A stretch of 64,000 nt of DNA from Cytobacillus sp. NCCP-133 (GCF_026011715.1 NZ_BRVM01000011.1:1-64000), one strand, 5' to 3'; counted from the first letter of the stretch, positions 17,674 to 26,854 are shown. Numbers and translations: made by a program. Notes: a model not told the origin generated them from the letters alone.

Positions 17674-17702
17674 ATTTTATACAATTCAGCGTATTATTTC
17701 AA
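17674..17702 (-). promoter_or_regulatory. guaC promoter
   Basis: Minus strand: TTGAAA (17697-17702) and a TATAAAAT region (17674-17681), giving a spacer of 15 to 17 bp depending on the -10 register. Confidence 0.5.
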
Positions 17703-17933
17703 CCCATTAAAGTAAAAACGCATAAAAGTGATAATGTGTTAAAATATCATCTTACTCATTTTATTAAATTCAATCGGATTTTCTTTTATTGCACAATTTA
17801 GACTATCTTCTAAATTACTCTTTTAATTTATAAGAACACCCAAAGGCAAAGTCTTTAGGATTGATTATTAAGCTACTATCTAAAACTTTTCCTTAACTTA
17901 ATAATCCACAAGCAAGAAGTTCATATCATTTCT

Positions 17934-18335
17934 TTAAAACATCCCATTCTCATTAAGGGAATCCTCTGGTATAGGCTTCCCTAAATCCCACAGTTCAGCG
18001 ATTTGGCCATCTTGAAACCGAAAGATATGTACAACTGGCTACTCCAAGATCCTCAGAATTCTGCCTTACATGGGAGTGGAAGGCAACGGTTTCATTCTCT
18101 TGTATGGCCAGTTTTACCTCAAGTATTTGGCCGGAGTTTTAGGCCGCGTTCTCTTCCATTGCGAGCATGAGCGAATCCTTACCACCTTGGAAATAGGGAT
18201 TATGGTGAGAAAAGTCTGGACCAATATAACGCTGGTAGGCTTCACGTCCTTTCCCTGAAGCTACGAGCTGCAGAAAAGAAACCGCTTTCTCTTTTAGGGT
18301 AAGGTTCGCGATGTAAGAGGTTGTTCCGAATTCAT
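17934..18335 (-). pseudogene. decayed SnoaL/NTF2-like protein gene
   Basis: Minus-strand frames from an ATG at 18335 to a TAA at 17934 encode a recognisable SnoaL-like (NTF2-fold) protein of about 130 residues: LKEKAVSFLQLVASGKGREA, DFSHHNPYFQGG, TVAFHSHVRQN and a terminal DSLNENGMF. At least one in-frame TAA (after MEENAA), a frameshift near the N-terminus and another after SEDLGVA break it. It stands alone between repeats and guaC. Confidence 0.75.
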
Positions 18336-18521
18336 CTAAATCATCCTTTCATTTCAGCATTGTTTTGTTTGAATTTACTTGAAGTATAAGATGTGTGCAG
18401 CTGAATGACAATTGTTTAGGGCAAGGGGGTCTAATTCTATTCAGCGGTTTTTAAGAATAATTACCAGTTAACCATTCTGACATGATATATTTTAGAAAAA
18501 AGGTATTCAAAGGAGTATGTT

Positions 18522-19172
18522 ATGACAATTATTGATAAGTTAAATTTGCGTAAGTATAAGAATATGGCTGTGCTAAATCAGCCAAGTGATTATGAGATCT
18601 TTAATGGATATAAGACAGAATTATCAGGAGAACATGATGCTATTTTTATGTTTGCAGAAACGATTGATGAAATGGTGAATCATACTCAAAGGGTTATCAA
18701 AGAGAATCAGCTGCTTGAAAAAGGATATTTATTTCTCGCCTATCCGAAAAAAGGGAACAAGCGGTATGATACGTTTGTTCACAGAGATGATATTTTTCCA
18801 GCCATGAAAGTGGGCGAAGAAGGATATGTGGAAGGTAGTGATGTAAAATTCTCTCGTATGGTGAGCCTGGACGATGTATTTACAGTCGTTGGATTAAAAC
18901 GTGAAAAGAAGAAAGAGAAAAAGTCACCAGCCTCAAGTCAATGTGTTGCTGATTACGAGGAAAATGTGAAAGATGTTGAACAGCTTTTAGCAGATTATCC
19001 AAATGAATTGAAATTTTATCAGGAGCTAACACCAGGCTATCAAAAGGATTGGGCCCGTTTTATCTATTCTGTTAAGCAGCAGAAAACACGTGAGAAACGG
19101 CAAGCACAAATGGTTGATATTTTATCTCAAGGGTATAAATCAGCTGATTTGTTTAGGCAGAAGAAGAAATAA
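18522..19172 (+). CDS. YdeI/OmdA-family protein of unknown function
   Basis: A 216-residue soluble protein. Residues 1-125 form an alpha/beta domain (AIFMFAETIDEMVNH, GYLFLAYPKKGNKRYD) like uncharacterised DUF3052-type proteins. A Lys-rich linker (KREKKKEKKSP) joins it to a C-terminal YdeI/OmdA-like helical domain with FYQELTPGYQKDWARFIYS near residue 170 and a basic tail. OmdA-like domains were linked to bacteriocin protection, but no function can be assigned. AAAGGAG lies ahead of the ATG. The stop runs directly into an AGGTGCC-family hairpin. Confidence 0.75.
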   Translation: MTIIDKLNLRKYKNMAVLNQPSDYEIFNGYKTELSGEHDAIFMFAETIDEMVNHTQRVIKENQLLEKGYLFLAYPKKGNKRYDTFVHRDDIFPAMKVGEEGYVEGSDVKFSRMVSLDDVFTVVGLKREKKKEKKSPASSQCVADYEENVKDVEQLLADYPNELKFYQELTPGYQKDWARFIYSVKQQKTREKRQAQMVDILSQGYKSADLFRQKKK

Positions 19173-19233
19173 AAAAGGTGCCTGTCCCCCGCTGTGGTAA
19201 AGTATTAGCGAGTAGGGGGCCAGGCACCTTTTT
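19172..19233. repeat. AGGTGCC-family hairpin, bidirectional terminator
   Basis: The arms AAAAAGGTGCCTGTCCCCC (19172-19190) and GGGGGCCAGGCACCTTTTT (19213-19231) nearly match over 19 bp, with A and T runs at the outer ends, so it can terminate transcription both ways. Same family as 1351-1408 and 19591-19637. Confidence 0.8.
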
Positions 19234-19239
19234 ATAAAG

Positions 19240-19572
19240 TCAGTTGAGTGGAAAACACCAAAACCACTTAAACTTGGCTCTCAAATAGCTTTCAGGGCGG
19301 AGTTTCTTGGCCGGGAACTGGCTTATGTTTATGAAATTGCTGAATATATTTCTGAGAAAAAATTTGTGATGAAAACAGCAAATGGCCCCTTTCCAATGGA
19401 GACAATCTATACTTGGCAATCGATCGATGAAAACCATACTCGTATGACGTTACGAAATATAGGGAATCCCAATGGATTTAATAAGATCATGTCCCTTTTC
19501 ATTGCACCCATGATGAGAAAAGCAAACATGAAGGATTTGAAAAAAATCAAATCCATTCTTGAACAGGAATAA
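19240..19572 (+). pseudogene. 5'-truncated SRPBCC-family protein gene
   Basis: The frame is open from the edge of the upstream hairpin repeat to a TAA at 19572 and reads a C-terminal SRPBCC (polyketide cyclase/START-like) segment of 110 residues: SVEWKTPKPLKLGSQ, YEIAEYISEKKFVMKTANGP, TLRNIGNPNGFNKIMSLF. About 40 N-terminal residues and any start signal are missing. The fragment lies between two copies of the AGGTGCC hairpin, which suggests recombination between repeats removed the 5' end. Confidence 0.72.
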
Positions 19573-19590
19573 GCCGTGGAATGGTAATTA

Positions 19591-19637
19591 AAAAAGGTGC
19601 CTGAGCCTGCTGAAAACCTAGGGCCTGGCACCTTTTT
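19591..19637. repeat. AGGTGCC-family hairpin, bidirectional terminator
   Basis: AAAAAGGTGCC (19591-19601) pairs with GGCACCTTTTT (19627-19637) as an 11-bp perfect outer stem. Third good copy of the family. Confidence 0.78.
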
Positions 19638-19651
19638 AGCGCATTCGGAAT

Positions 19652-19679
19652 AAAAAAACCGGCCACTTTATATGGCCGG
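19652..19679 (-). terminator. sstT terminator
   Basis: CCGGCCA pairs with TGGCCGG; on the minus strand seven T follow. It lies 14 bp past the sstT stop. Confidence 0.88.
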
Positions 19680-19692
19680 ATCAATAGTCGTT

Positions 19693-20925
19693 CTATGCAC
19701 TCATTTTTACAACCTTGTTTTGCTTACGCTTTTTAGCATATTCTGCAGTAGCGGTAAAAAGTGCGTCCGATGAAGAGTTAAGTGCCGTTTCACAGGAGTC
19801 TTGCAGAACACCAATGATGAAACCTACACCAACCACTTGCATGGCGATGTCATCAGGAATGCCGAATAAGCTGGAAGCCAAAGGAATGAGCAATAGGGAA
19901 CCGCCCGCTACACCAGATGCACCAGCAGCAGAAACTGCGGCTAAAATACTAAGAATCAATGCAGTAACAAAATCGACTTGAATGCCAAGTGTATGAACAG
20001 CTGCAAGCGTCAAGACCGAGATCGTAACAGCTGCGCCTGCCATATTGACGGTCGCTCCTAATGGGATTGAAACTGAATACGTATCTTCATCTAAGCCCAG
20101 TTTTTCACACAAGCTCATGTTTACTGGGATATTTGCAGCAGAACTGCGCGTAAAGAATGCTGTAATTCCGCTTTCTCTTAAGCATCTTAGAACAAGCGGG
20201 TAGGGATTTTTGCGAATATTGATAAAGACAATAATCGGATTTACAACTAGAGCGATAAAGAACATGCATCCGAGCAGAACAGCAAGCAATTTTCCATAGT
20301 CGAGCAAGGCAGAAAGGCCGTTTGTGACAATTGCCTCAAATACAAGGCCCATGATCCCGATTGGGGCTAAGTTTATGACCCATTTAACTAATTTCGAGAT
20401 CGCATCCGAGATGTTGCCCAGCATGTTTTTCGTCGTGTCTGCTGCATTTCTTAAGGCGATGCCAAGAAGAATCGCCCATGTTAGAATGCCAATGTAGTTG
20501 CCATTTAATAGGGCGTTGACTGGGTTGTCCACAATGTTAAAGAGCAGCGTGCGAAGGACTTCCACAATTCCTCCAGGAGGAGTCACATCTTCAGCACCTG
20601 GTGCAAGGGATAAGGTAACAGGAAAAAGGTAGCTTGCCAAAACTGCTACAAATCCGGCCAGGAATGTACTTATTGCATAAAGGGCTACAATGGACTTCAT
20701 ATTTGTTTTGTGGCCGCTTCTGTGTTTAGAAATCGCATGCATAACCAAGAACAGAACTAATACCGGTGCAACTGCCTTTAATGCACCTACAAATAATGAA
20801 CCAAAAACTGAGACCCATTTTGCTGATTCAGGAACCGTTAAAGCCAGGGCAATACCGATCACAATACCGATCACAATCCGTTTGACAAGGTTAATTTGAT
20901 TCCATTTCCGAATTGCATTTTTCAT
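19693..20925 (-). CDS. sstT: serine/threonine:Na+ symporter SstT
   Basis: A 410-residue DAACS-family membrane protein that imports serine and threonine with Na+. It follows E. coli SstT closely from end to end: [39 protein letters not shown], the serine-rich [15 protein letters not shown] loop near residue 265, [14 protein letters not shown], and [21 protein letters not shown] near the C-terminus. Length matches (E. coli 414). A ribosome binding site GGAGGGTAC precedes the ATG. It is a single-gene unit with its own terminator. Confidence 0.95.
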   Translation of the reverse strand: MKNAIRKWNQINLVKRIVIGIVIGIALALTVPESAKWVSVFGSLFVGALKAVAPVLVLFLVMHAISKHRSGHKTNMKSIVALYAISTFLAGFVAVLASYLFPVTLSLAPGAEDVTPPGGIVEVLRTLLFNIVDNPVNALLNGNYIGILTWAILLGIALRNAADTTKNMLGNISDAISKLVKWVINLAPIGIMGLVFEAIVTNGLSALLDYGKLLAVLLGCMFFIALVVNPIIVFINIRKNPYPLVLRCLRESGITAFFTRSSAANIPVNMSLCEKLGLDEDTYSVSIPLGATVNMAGAAVTISVLTLAAVHTLGIQVDFVTALILSILAAVSAAGASGVAGGSLLLIPLASSLFGIPDDIAMQVVGVGFIIGVLQDSCETALNSSSDALFTATAEYAKKRKQNKVVKMSA

Positions 20926-21376
20926 AAAAGTACCCTCCGAAATTTTTTAGAATAAGTAGATAAAAAAATAAGTTGGCCTATCACTGTTTTTTACGACAGT
21001 AATGATAGTGTAACACAAATATTTAAAATTGTGCGATAAATTATTATATTGAAATATTTGTAAGGGTGAGAAATCCAACCGTAAATTGCTTAATATCAAC
21101 AGTTTTTCACACAGATTTCTAAGCTAAACGGCTTAAAAATTATTTTAAGGAGTTTCTTCACTGCCAAAATCTAAAATGATATTCACCATTTCCTTAAATG
21201 TCGGTATGACACAGTATCCGGGGTCCCAGGCTGGGAAGGGTAAGAAAATCAGAAGTCGAAATGGGCAGGAGTTTTTTACAAAAGGAAAGAGCCTTTTTCT
21301 CTTCATGAAGCAGGTTTACATTTGTTGCCGTCGAATAAATTATAGGGAACATTATTTTAATTACTAGGAGGCAATC
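20926..21376. other. intergenic stretch with no recognised feature
   Basis: About 450 bp between the divergent sstT and VOC genes. It is AT-rich and must hold both promoters. A 63-codon open frame at 21176-21367 has no ribosome binding site or recognisable sequence. No structured RNA was recognised. Confidence 0.4.
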
Positions 21377-21772
21377 ATGGGACGTTTAGTTCATTTTGAA
21401 GTCCATGTGGATGACATGGAGCGGGCAAAGAAATTTTATGGAGAAGTTTTCGGCTGGTCATTCCAGGACTGGAGCGAATACGCTGGTATGCCTTACTTTG
21501 GAGCCGTGACCGGCGGCGAGAATGAGCCAGGAATCAACGGCGCTTTAATGCAGCGGCAAAGTCCTCCACCGGGACCAAACCAGGCACTAAATGGATATGC
21601 ATGTACAATGGGCGTAGAAGACTATGATTCTGTGGATGCTAAAATTCTAGAAAATGGCGGAAAAGTCGCCATGCCAAAATATGCTCTTCCTGGCATGGCG
21701 TGGCAAGGGTACTATATCGATACAGAAGGCAATATTTTCGGAATCCATCAGCCGGATGCGAATGCAAAATAG
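21377..21772 (+). CDS. VOC (glyoxalase/bleomycin-resistance) family protein
   Basis: A 131-residue vicinal-oxygen-chelate fold protein. It has the typical opening LVHFEVHVDDMERAKKFYGEVFGW (first metal-type His near residue 7) and ending GYYIDTEGNIFGIHQPD (Glu near residue 117, His near 123). Such proteins act as lyases, isomerases or binding proteins; no substrate can be inferred here. AGGAGG precedes the ATG by a good distance. It stands alone and is followed, after 130 bp, by a terminator. Confidence 0.86.
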   Translation: MGRLVHFEVHVDDMERAKKFYGEVFGWSFQDWSEYAGMPYFGAVTGGENEPGINGALMQRQSPPPGPNQALNGYACTMGVEDYDSVDAKILENGGKVAMPKYALPGMAWQGYYIDTEGNIFGIHQPDANAK

Positions 21773-21905
21773 GATTTCCAAATGAATCTGGCACAGTCAA
21801 ATTAGTCCATATTCATCAAAAGATGGGTGCTCATTACATAAATACTGAAAGCAGGGCTGGTTGTACAAGAAGCATAAATCCCAAAGAAATAGCTGATCTT
21901 TTAAG

Positions 21906-21934
21906 ACTCAATCTTCCCAGAGATTGAGTTTTTT
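21906..21934 (+). terminator. intrinsic terminator downstream of the VOC gene
   Basis: ACTCAATCT (21906-21914) pairs with AGATTGAGT (21921-21929), followed by six T. Confidence 0.85.
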
Positions 21935-22019
21935 AGTGCACCCCATCTTAGATTCCATTTTTATAAAATATTGTTTTCGTAAAGTTTGTTGCTTTTCATT
22001 AACTTAGTAAAATTTTGGT

Positions 22020-22111
22020 GTTGAGTGGAGCGGAAGGTACTTGACTCCTGCGGGAGACTCCCGTTCCCCCCCTCCCCCGCGGAAAGGAAGTGCCTCGTGC
22101 TGAAATCAACG
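22020..22111 (+). repeat. Bacillus-type intergenic repeat, truncated copy 1
   Basis: GTTGAGTGGAGCGGAAGG starts an element that continues ACTCCTGCGGGAGACTC, GCGGAAAGGAAGTGCC and ends GAAATCAAC. A second copy with the same block order is at 43380-43467. The layout matches a common intergenic repeat of Bacillaceae. The ends are inverted (GTTGA and TCAAC). No coding potential. Confidence 0.7.
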
Positions 22112-22228
22112 GGCTAAATTCTTAGCAAAAACAACAATCTATGAGAAAAGAGCCTTAAAAAAACCCCATACAGTCATGCTCCTTCTCTGAAGAAAATCCT
22201 GGTTCAAACAAATCTCAAAATACAGTCC

Positions 22229-22503
22229 CTAAAAATTTCCATGTACGGAAAAGATGCCTATTTCAGCTGCTTTTGAAATCATTCTTTTAAAAGGTCGAGC
22301 GGAAAATGCCATTCCCTTTATATTCCTCATGATGGATTTGAACCTAGTTCCGATTTTTGCATTGGAGACTCCAGATATTTTTGCCGCAAATCGGGCCAGC
22401 TGCTTCAAACCCACAAGTCCCCTTTCGAAAACAGATCCTTCTTTCCTGCAAGCCACATTGCCAAATGAGAATTACATTCTTTTAAACTAGCGAAATGAGA
22501 AAA
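22229..22503 (-). pseudogene. decayed helix-turn-helix type protein gene
   Basis: Two minus-strand frames join into one plausible protein piece: FSHFASLKECNSHLAMWL and GKKDLFSKG, then after a frameshift GLVGLKQLARFAAKISGV, SNAKIGTRFKSIMRNIKG and SKAAEIGIFSVH, ending at a TAG (22229-22231). The pattern resembles Bacillus HTH-type proteins often carried by plasmids or mobile elements; the C-terminal part is missing. Recognition is from memory and moderate. Confidence 0.45.
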
Positions 22504-22665
22504 AGTATCAAATTGATAAAACTGCTGGATTTTAAATTCATTAAATGCCCCGCCCTTCACTTTCTATATACAAATGAAGGGCCGAAAAGGCCATGGTGAT
22601 TTTTTTGGAAATGTGTCAGCATGGTGAACGAAGAGATATTTATTTGAAAGGTAAACACAAGAAAA

Positions 22666-22725
22666 GCGCAAGGCTCCTGGAACTAGACAGTTATCTAAGT
22701 TCAAAAAGATATAAATTCTGATATT
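22666..22725 (-). repeat. ATATCAGAATTT...GTCTAG repeat, copy 1 (inverted)
   Basis: Read on the minus strand this matches the elements at 25953-26013 and 32703-32760: ATATCAGAATTTATATC, TTTTGAACTTAGATAACTG, TCTAG, then a GCGCC or CACC tail. It is an interspersed intergenic repeat. Confidence 0.72.
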
Positions 22726-23003
22726 ACAAAAAAATCCGGCCTGATGATGGCCGGACCTGAAGGGGTAAAGAAAAAAGGGCTGTATGATGTTTCGGTACAA
22801 TAACTAGATTACAGTCCAAATATTAACAAACTATGAACAAGATACTTCTAAATTATTAAATATTTTAATCAATCTTTTACATTTCACCCTGTCCTTTTTC
22901 TCTAATATTCTGTATATAGAAGATGAATGGATTATTTTAACTTATTTTAAAGTGGCCAAAAGTTATAGCAAATTGAACCTTGATCATAACAGTATGACAG
23001 CAG

Positions 23004-23020
23004 GTTCGGTCAGACCGAAC
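23004..23020. promoter_or_regulatory. 17-bp palindrome, possible operator
   Basis: GTTCGGTC-A-GACCGAAC is a perfect 8+8-bp palindrome about 420 bp upstream of opuFA. Nearby, TCTCGAGTATGCCAAATTG and TCTTGAGCATGGCAAACTG (about 23090-23132) form an imperfect direct repeat. No regulator gene lies nearby; a binding-site role is inferred only from symmetry. Confidence 0.35.
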
Positions 23021-23440
23021 ATAACAAAAGTCCATGATATTAATTCTAGCAAGTTTTAGCAAGCTGCATTGAAGTGATAACAGCCTGCCATCTCGAGTAT
23101 GCCAAATTGTTATCTTGAGCATGGCAAACTGCGGTAAGCAATACCAGAGATTACTACAGAGACTAACTAAAAGATTTAAAAGATATATATACCCTTGTCC
23201 CTGCAAGGCATGAATCAATCTACAGGCTAAGGTGACTTCTGCCGGCGTCAGGAAAGTGAAACCAAGAGTGCAAGAATTGACTCCAGCCTTTTAGCCAGCC
23301 GCTATTACTGGAAATCCACCCATTCGAAATGGATGATAGTAACACGTTTAGCTGGAAAAAATAACTGCATGTAGATAGGCTGGTTTTTACCTAAGCTCAA
23401 AGGGAAAATATCACAAGTGAACAGACAAAGGGGTGGAGCA

Positions 23441-24391
23441 ATGATTAAATTTGATCAAGTGTCTAAGCAGTATCCAGATGGGACTACTGCTGTTGATTCA
23501 ATAAATTTTGACATTAAAGAGGGGGAGTTTTTTGTAATTATCGGACCAAGCGGATCCGGAAAAACGACTGTGCTGAAAATGATTAACAGACTGATTCCTC
23601 TCACAGGCGGTACGATAAGGATCAATGGGAAAAGGATCAGTGATTATGATATTCATGAACTGCGCTGGGACATTGGATATGTACTGCAGCAGATTGCCCT
23701 TTTTCCGCATATGACAATTGGGGAGAATATAGCGATTGTACCGGAGCTCAAAAAATGGGGGCAAGATAAAATACATAAACGGATTGATGAGCTATTGGAA
23801 ATGGCAGGGCTCGAACCGGAGATCTATCGAGACCGCAAGCCTCATGAACTTTCGGGAGGCCAGCAGCAGCGTGTAGGTGTCATACGGGCTCTAGCAGCTA
23901 ATCCGCCCATCATTTTAATGGACGAGCCATTTAGCGCACTGGATCCTTTGAGCAAAGAAAAGCTCCAGGATGACCTTATAGATCTTCAGCAAAAAATCAA
24001 GAAGACCATTGTGTTTGTCACGCATGATATGAAGGAAGCTTTAAAGCTGGGCGACAGAATTTGTGTCATGAAAAATGGAGAAATCGTTCAAATTGGGACA
24101 CCAGATGAACTGCTTTCCAACCCGGAAAGTGAATTCGTTCGGGAATTTTTAGGGGAAGACCATAGTGTTACCGGAGAAGGGTTTAATTTACATACTATAT
24201 TAAAGCCAATTCCACAGGGTGGGTCGGTTGCAAGAACGATTTCCTCATTCGCTTCATTAAAAGAGACGCTTACCTTGCTGTCACAATTTGAGGAGCTTGC
24301 GGTTGAAGAGGGTGGTCAAATAATCGGAATGGTCAACAGGCAGGCTCTGATTCGTCAGCTGGCAGGGACCATGCAGAAAGAGGTGAGATAA
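23441..24391 (+). CDS. opuFA: compatible-solute ABC transporter, ATP-binding subunit OpuFA
   Basis: A 316-residue ABC ATPase of the glycine betaine/carnitine/choline group. Walker A is [12 protein letters not shown] near residue 35, the Q-loop sits in [12 protein letters not shown], the signature is [11 protein letters not shown], Walker B is [13 protein letters not shown] and the H-loop is FVTHDM. The C-terminal 70 residues look like a CBS-type regulatory segment. I chose the ATG at 23441 (GGGGTGGAG upstream) over the frame start at 23417. The gene abuts the fused permease-binding-protein gene, exactly as in OpuF of Bacillus infantis. Confidence 0.88.
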   Translation: MIKFDQVSKQYPDGTTAVDSINFDIKEGEFFVIIGPSGSGKTTVLKMINRLIPLTGGTIRINGKRISDYDIHELRWDIGYVLQQIALFPHMTIGENIAIVPELKKWGQDKIHKRIDELLEMAGLEPEIYRDRKPHELSGGQQQRVGVIRALAANPPIILMDEPFSALDPLSKEKLQDDLIDLQQKIKKTIVFVTHDMKEALKLGDRICVMKNGEIVQIGTPDELLSNPESEFVREFLGEDHSVTGEGFNLHTILKPIPQGGSVARTISSFASLKETLTLLSQFEELAVEEGGQIIGMVNRQALIRQLAGTMQKEVR

Positions 24392-25909
24392 ATGAACACC
24401 TTCAGTTCTGTTTTTAGCGAAAGAAAAGGCCAGCTTTTAAGTGTGCTTGTTGAGCATATCCAGATCTCGATCATTGCTTTGTTCTTTGCGGTGCTCATTT
24501 CCATTCCTTTGGGGATCTATCTGACAAAAAAGGAAAAAATTGCAGAGGGAATCATTGGGGTAACTGCAGTCTTACAGACCATACCTTCATTGGCTCTCTT
24601 AGGTCTTCTGATTCCTTTATTTGGGATTGGAAAAGTTCCCGCGATTATCGCGTTAATTGTGTACGCACTCTTGCCTATTTTGCGCAATACATACACAGGC
24701 ATTAAGGAAGTGGATGCCTCCATCATTGAAGCGGCAAGAGCAATGGGCATGAACAGGCGTAAGCTGCTTTTGAAAGTTGAACTCCCTTTGGCTATGCCAG
24801 TCATTATGGCCGGAATCCGTACAGCAATGGTATTAATTGTAGGAACCGCTACTCTTGCCGCACTAATCGGGGCAGGCGGGTTAGGGGATCTGATCCTGCT
24901 TGGAATCGACCGAAACAACACTGCGTTAATCATTCTTGGAGCCATCCCAGCTGCCTTATTGGCGATTCTTTTTGATATGCTGCTGCGCAGGTTTGAGCAT
25001 ATGTCCTTTAAAAAGTCTCTTACTGCATTGGGTGTTTTCATCGCAGCAATGGTACTGGTTATGGCCATGCCGCTACTCGCAAAACAATCTAATGAAGAGA
25101 TCGTCATAGGTGCAAAGCTTGGAGCGGAGCCAGAAATCCTTATCAATATGTATAAGCTGTTGATTGAAAATGAGACAGACCTAAACGTTGAGCTACAGCC
25201 CGGATTAGGAAAAACTTCGTTTGTCTTTAATGCACTAAAGTCTGGGAGCATCGATGTATATCCTGAATTTACTGGTACAGCTATAGCAGAATTTCTAAAA
25301 GAGTCTGCAGTGAGTACAGATCGCGATGAGGTTTATGAGCAGGCAAGAAAAGGAATGAAAGAACAGTTTAACATGGAGCTGCTAAAGCCAATGGCTTACA
25401 ATAATACGTATACATTGGCTGTGCCCGATGAATTGGCAAGTGAGTATGGACTGCAAACCATTTCAGATCTAAAAGCAGTCGGGCAAAGCATCAATGCTGG
25501 TTTTACACTCGAATTTTCCGACAGGGAAGACGGATACAGGGGCATTCAAAAGCTCTATGGATTGGATTTTCCAACCGTCTTAACGATGGAACCTAAGCTT
25601 CGATATGGTGCAATTGAAAAAGGCGAAATTAACCTGGTGGACGCATACTCTACTGATAGTGAAATTGCGAGATATAACCTTACTGTACTGGAAGATGATA
25701 AAAATCTCTTTCCTCCCTATCAAGGAGCTCCGCTGTTAAGAGAAGAAACCGCTGAAGAGCATCCGGAGCTTGTCAAAGCCTTAAATAAGCTGGATGGAAA
25801 AATCAGCGATGATGAAATGCGGGAGATGAATTATAAAGTGAATGTAAAGGGGGCAAGTCCTGAAGGCACAGCAAGGGAGTATTTGGAGGAAGAAGGATTA
25901 CTGGATTAA
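24392..25909 (+). CDS. opuFB: compatible-solute transporter OpuFB, permease fused to substrate-binding domain
   Basis: A 505-residue fusion. Residues 1-225 form a permease with five to six membrane segments and the EAARAMGMNRRKLLLKVELPLAMP coupling-loop region. Residues 230-505 form an extracytoplasmic OpuAC/ProX-type binding domain beginning EEIVIGAKLGAEPEIL and containing GSIDVYPEFTGTA and INLVDAYSTDSEIARY. This matches the OpuF design, where the binding protein is fused to the membrane subunit. Expected ligands are glycine betaine and related osmoprotectants. The ATG follows the opuFA TAA with no gap, so translation is coupled. Confidence 0.88.
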   Translation: MNTFSSVFSERKGQLLSVLVEHIQISIIALFFAVLISIPLGIYLTKKEKIAEGIIGVTAVLQTIPSLALLGLLIPLFGIGKVPAIIALIVYALLPILRNTYTGIKEVDASIIEAARAMGMNRRKLLLKVELPLAMPVIMAGIRTAMVLIVGTATLAALIGAGGLGDLILLGIDRNNTALIILGAIPAALLAILFDMLLRRFEHMSFKKSLTALGVFIAAMVLVMAMPLLAKQSNEEIVIGAKLGAEPEILINMYKLLIENETDLNVELQPGLGKTSFVFNALKSGSIDVYPEFTGTAIAEFLKESAVSTDRDEVYEQARKGMKEQFNMELLKPMAYNNTYTLAVPDELASEYGLQTISDLKAVGQSINAGFTLEFSDREDGYRGIQKLYGLDFPTVLTMEPKLRYGAIEKGEINLVDAYSTDSEIARYNLTVLEDDKNLFPPYQGAPLLREETAEEHPELVKALNKLDGKISDDEMREMNYKVNVKGASPEGTAREYLEEEGLLD

Positions 25910-25920
25910 GTATAATGTAG

Positions 25921-25949
25921 GCCGCTTGGAAAGTTCTAAGCGGTTTTTT
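25921..25949 (+). terminator. opuF operon terminator
   Basis: CCGCTT pairs with AAGCGG across a 10-nt loop, followed by six T. Confidence 0.85.
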
Positions 25950-25952
25950 CAT

Positions 25953-26013
25953 GATATCAGAATTTATATCCTTTTGAACTTAGATAACTGTCTAGCTCCA
26001 GGCACCTTGCGCC
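25953..26013 (+). repeat. ATATCAGAATTT...GTCTAG repeat, copy 2
   Basis: ATATCAGAATTTATATCC then TTTTGAACTTAGATAACTG and TCTAGCTCCAGGCACC. It is nearly identical to the start of the copy at 32703 and the inverse of the copy at 22666. It sits directly after the opuF terminator. Confidence 0.75.
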
Positions 26014-26143
26014 TTTCTTATGCCTTCCTACCTAAGAATAGCTTTTGCATATCTTATCTTAACCGAAAAGAGGTATTTCCTGGCTAGTTTCCACCAGGCA
26101 TCTTTTTACATAAATACAAAATCACTCAAACGGATAATTCAAA

Positions 26144-26355
26144 GTGAACAGCTATCATCACCAGGCTGTGAGAAACATGCCGGAAAACTTCGAGGTCTGT
26201 GCAGCAGCAAGTGACGGTGTAATAGAAGCATTTGAGAGTAAAAACATGCCTTTGTATTGGGTGTGCAATGGAACCCTGCATGTTTAGTTAACAAAAAAGA
26301 AGGTCCATCATTAGCTATTTTTGAGGCATTTAAGGAAGCTTGTAAAAATAAATAA
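26144..26355 (+). pseudogene. C-terminal remnant of a PuuD-like class I glutamine amidotransferase
   Basis: The plus strand reads [18 protein letters not shown] and [15 protein letters not shown], then after a one-base shift [10 protein letters not shown], and ends LAIFEAFKEACKNK with a TAA at 26353-26355. This is the C-terminal third of gamma-glutamyl-GABA hydrolase (PuuD) family proteins, in which NSYHHQ carries the catalytic His and QWHPE the Glu. Here the His of QWHPE is Asn and the Glu is lost, so the piece is decayed. The 5' two thirds are missing. Confidence 0.78.
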
Positions 26356-26459
26356 GGGTATGGTTTTCAGAAAAAGTAATATGTTCCCTTTTTCCGGTAT
26401 TAAAACATCTTCTCCAAACATACATTTTTCATATACATGCAGTTTTGAGGTGATAGAAA

Positions 26460-26807
26460 ATGATTGTCGAAATGCAAAAAGCCATTTTGCTGGCAGAAAA
26501 CATCAAAGGGTTTCTTTCATTTATTAATAAGAATCTCGATCACAATACTTTTTATATGGATCAGGATAAACTGCATCAAATCAAACTGATTGCAGAGGAT
26601 TTTAAGTTTCATATTCTGGCAGATGAGCTGATTCGAATCAACCGCTTTGTATGGGATCCAAAGTATACTCATTACTTAGTCGATCGATTCAGAAGGGGGC
26701 TTCAGATTATTGATGAATTTACAGAACGGAACTATCATAGCTTATTCATGGTAACGGGAAGGCTATATACCTTAAAAAACCTTACCTTGTCATTCAGTAA
26801 AATTTAA
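26460..26807 (+). CDS. small hypothetical protein
   Basis: A 115-residue, mostly helical soluble protein (MIVEMQKAILLAENIKGFLSFI, FTERNYHSLFMVTGRLYTLK). I do not recognise a family. It has no signal peptide or metal motif. The upstream GAGGTG is about 8 nt from the ATG, and a strong bidirectional terminator follows, which supports a real gene. It is convergent with the LuxR remnant. Confidence 0.6.
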   Translation: MIVEMQKAILLAENIKGFLSFINKNLDHNTFYMDQDKLHQIKLIAEDFKFHILADELIRINRFVWDPKYTHYLVDRFRRGLQIIDEFTERNYHSLFMVTGRLYTLKNLTLSFSKI

Positions 26808-26809
26808 TA

Positions 26810-26853
26810 CATCAAAAGGCTGCCCCATTTACAAATGGGGCAGCCTTTTGATG
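26810..26853. terminator. strong bidirectional terminator
   Basis: CATCAAAAGGCTGCCCCATT pairs perfectly with its complement at 26834-26853 across a very short loop. A and T tracts lie inside the stem ends on both strands. Confidence 0.85.
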
Positions 26854-26854
26854 T

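Noticed and set aside
18070-18258. Plus-strand open frame of 62 codons
   Set aside because: It is antisense to the decayed SnoaL-like gene, whose minus-strand frames give recognisable protein sequence.
21176-21367. 63-codon open frame before the VOC gene
   Set aside because: No ribosome binding site, no recognisable sequence, and the frame overlaps the VOC promoter region.
23225-23400. c-di-AMP (ydaO-type) or cobalamin riboswitch before opuF
   Set aside because: Some hairpin potential and suggestive short blocks were seen, but the conserved core sequences of these classes are not present in order.
24517-25251. Antisense open frame of 244 codons within opuFB
   Set aside because: Shadow of the permease coding frame; Ser- and Ile-rich with no recognisable domain.
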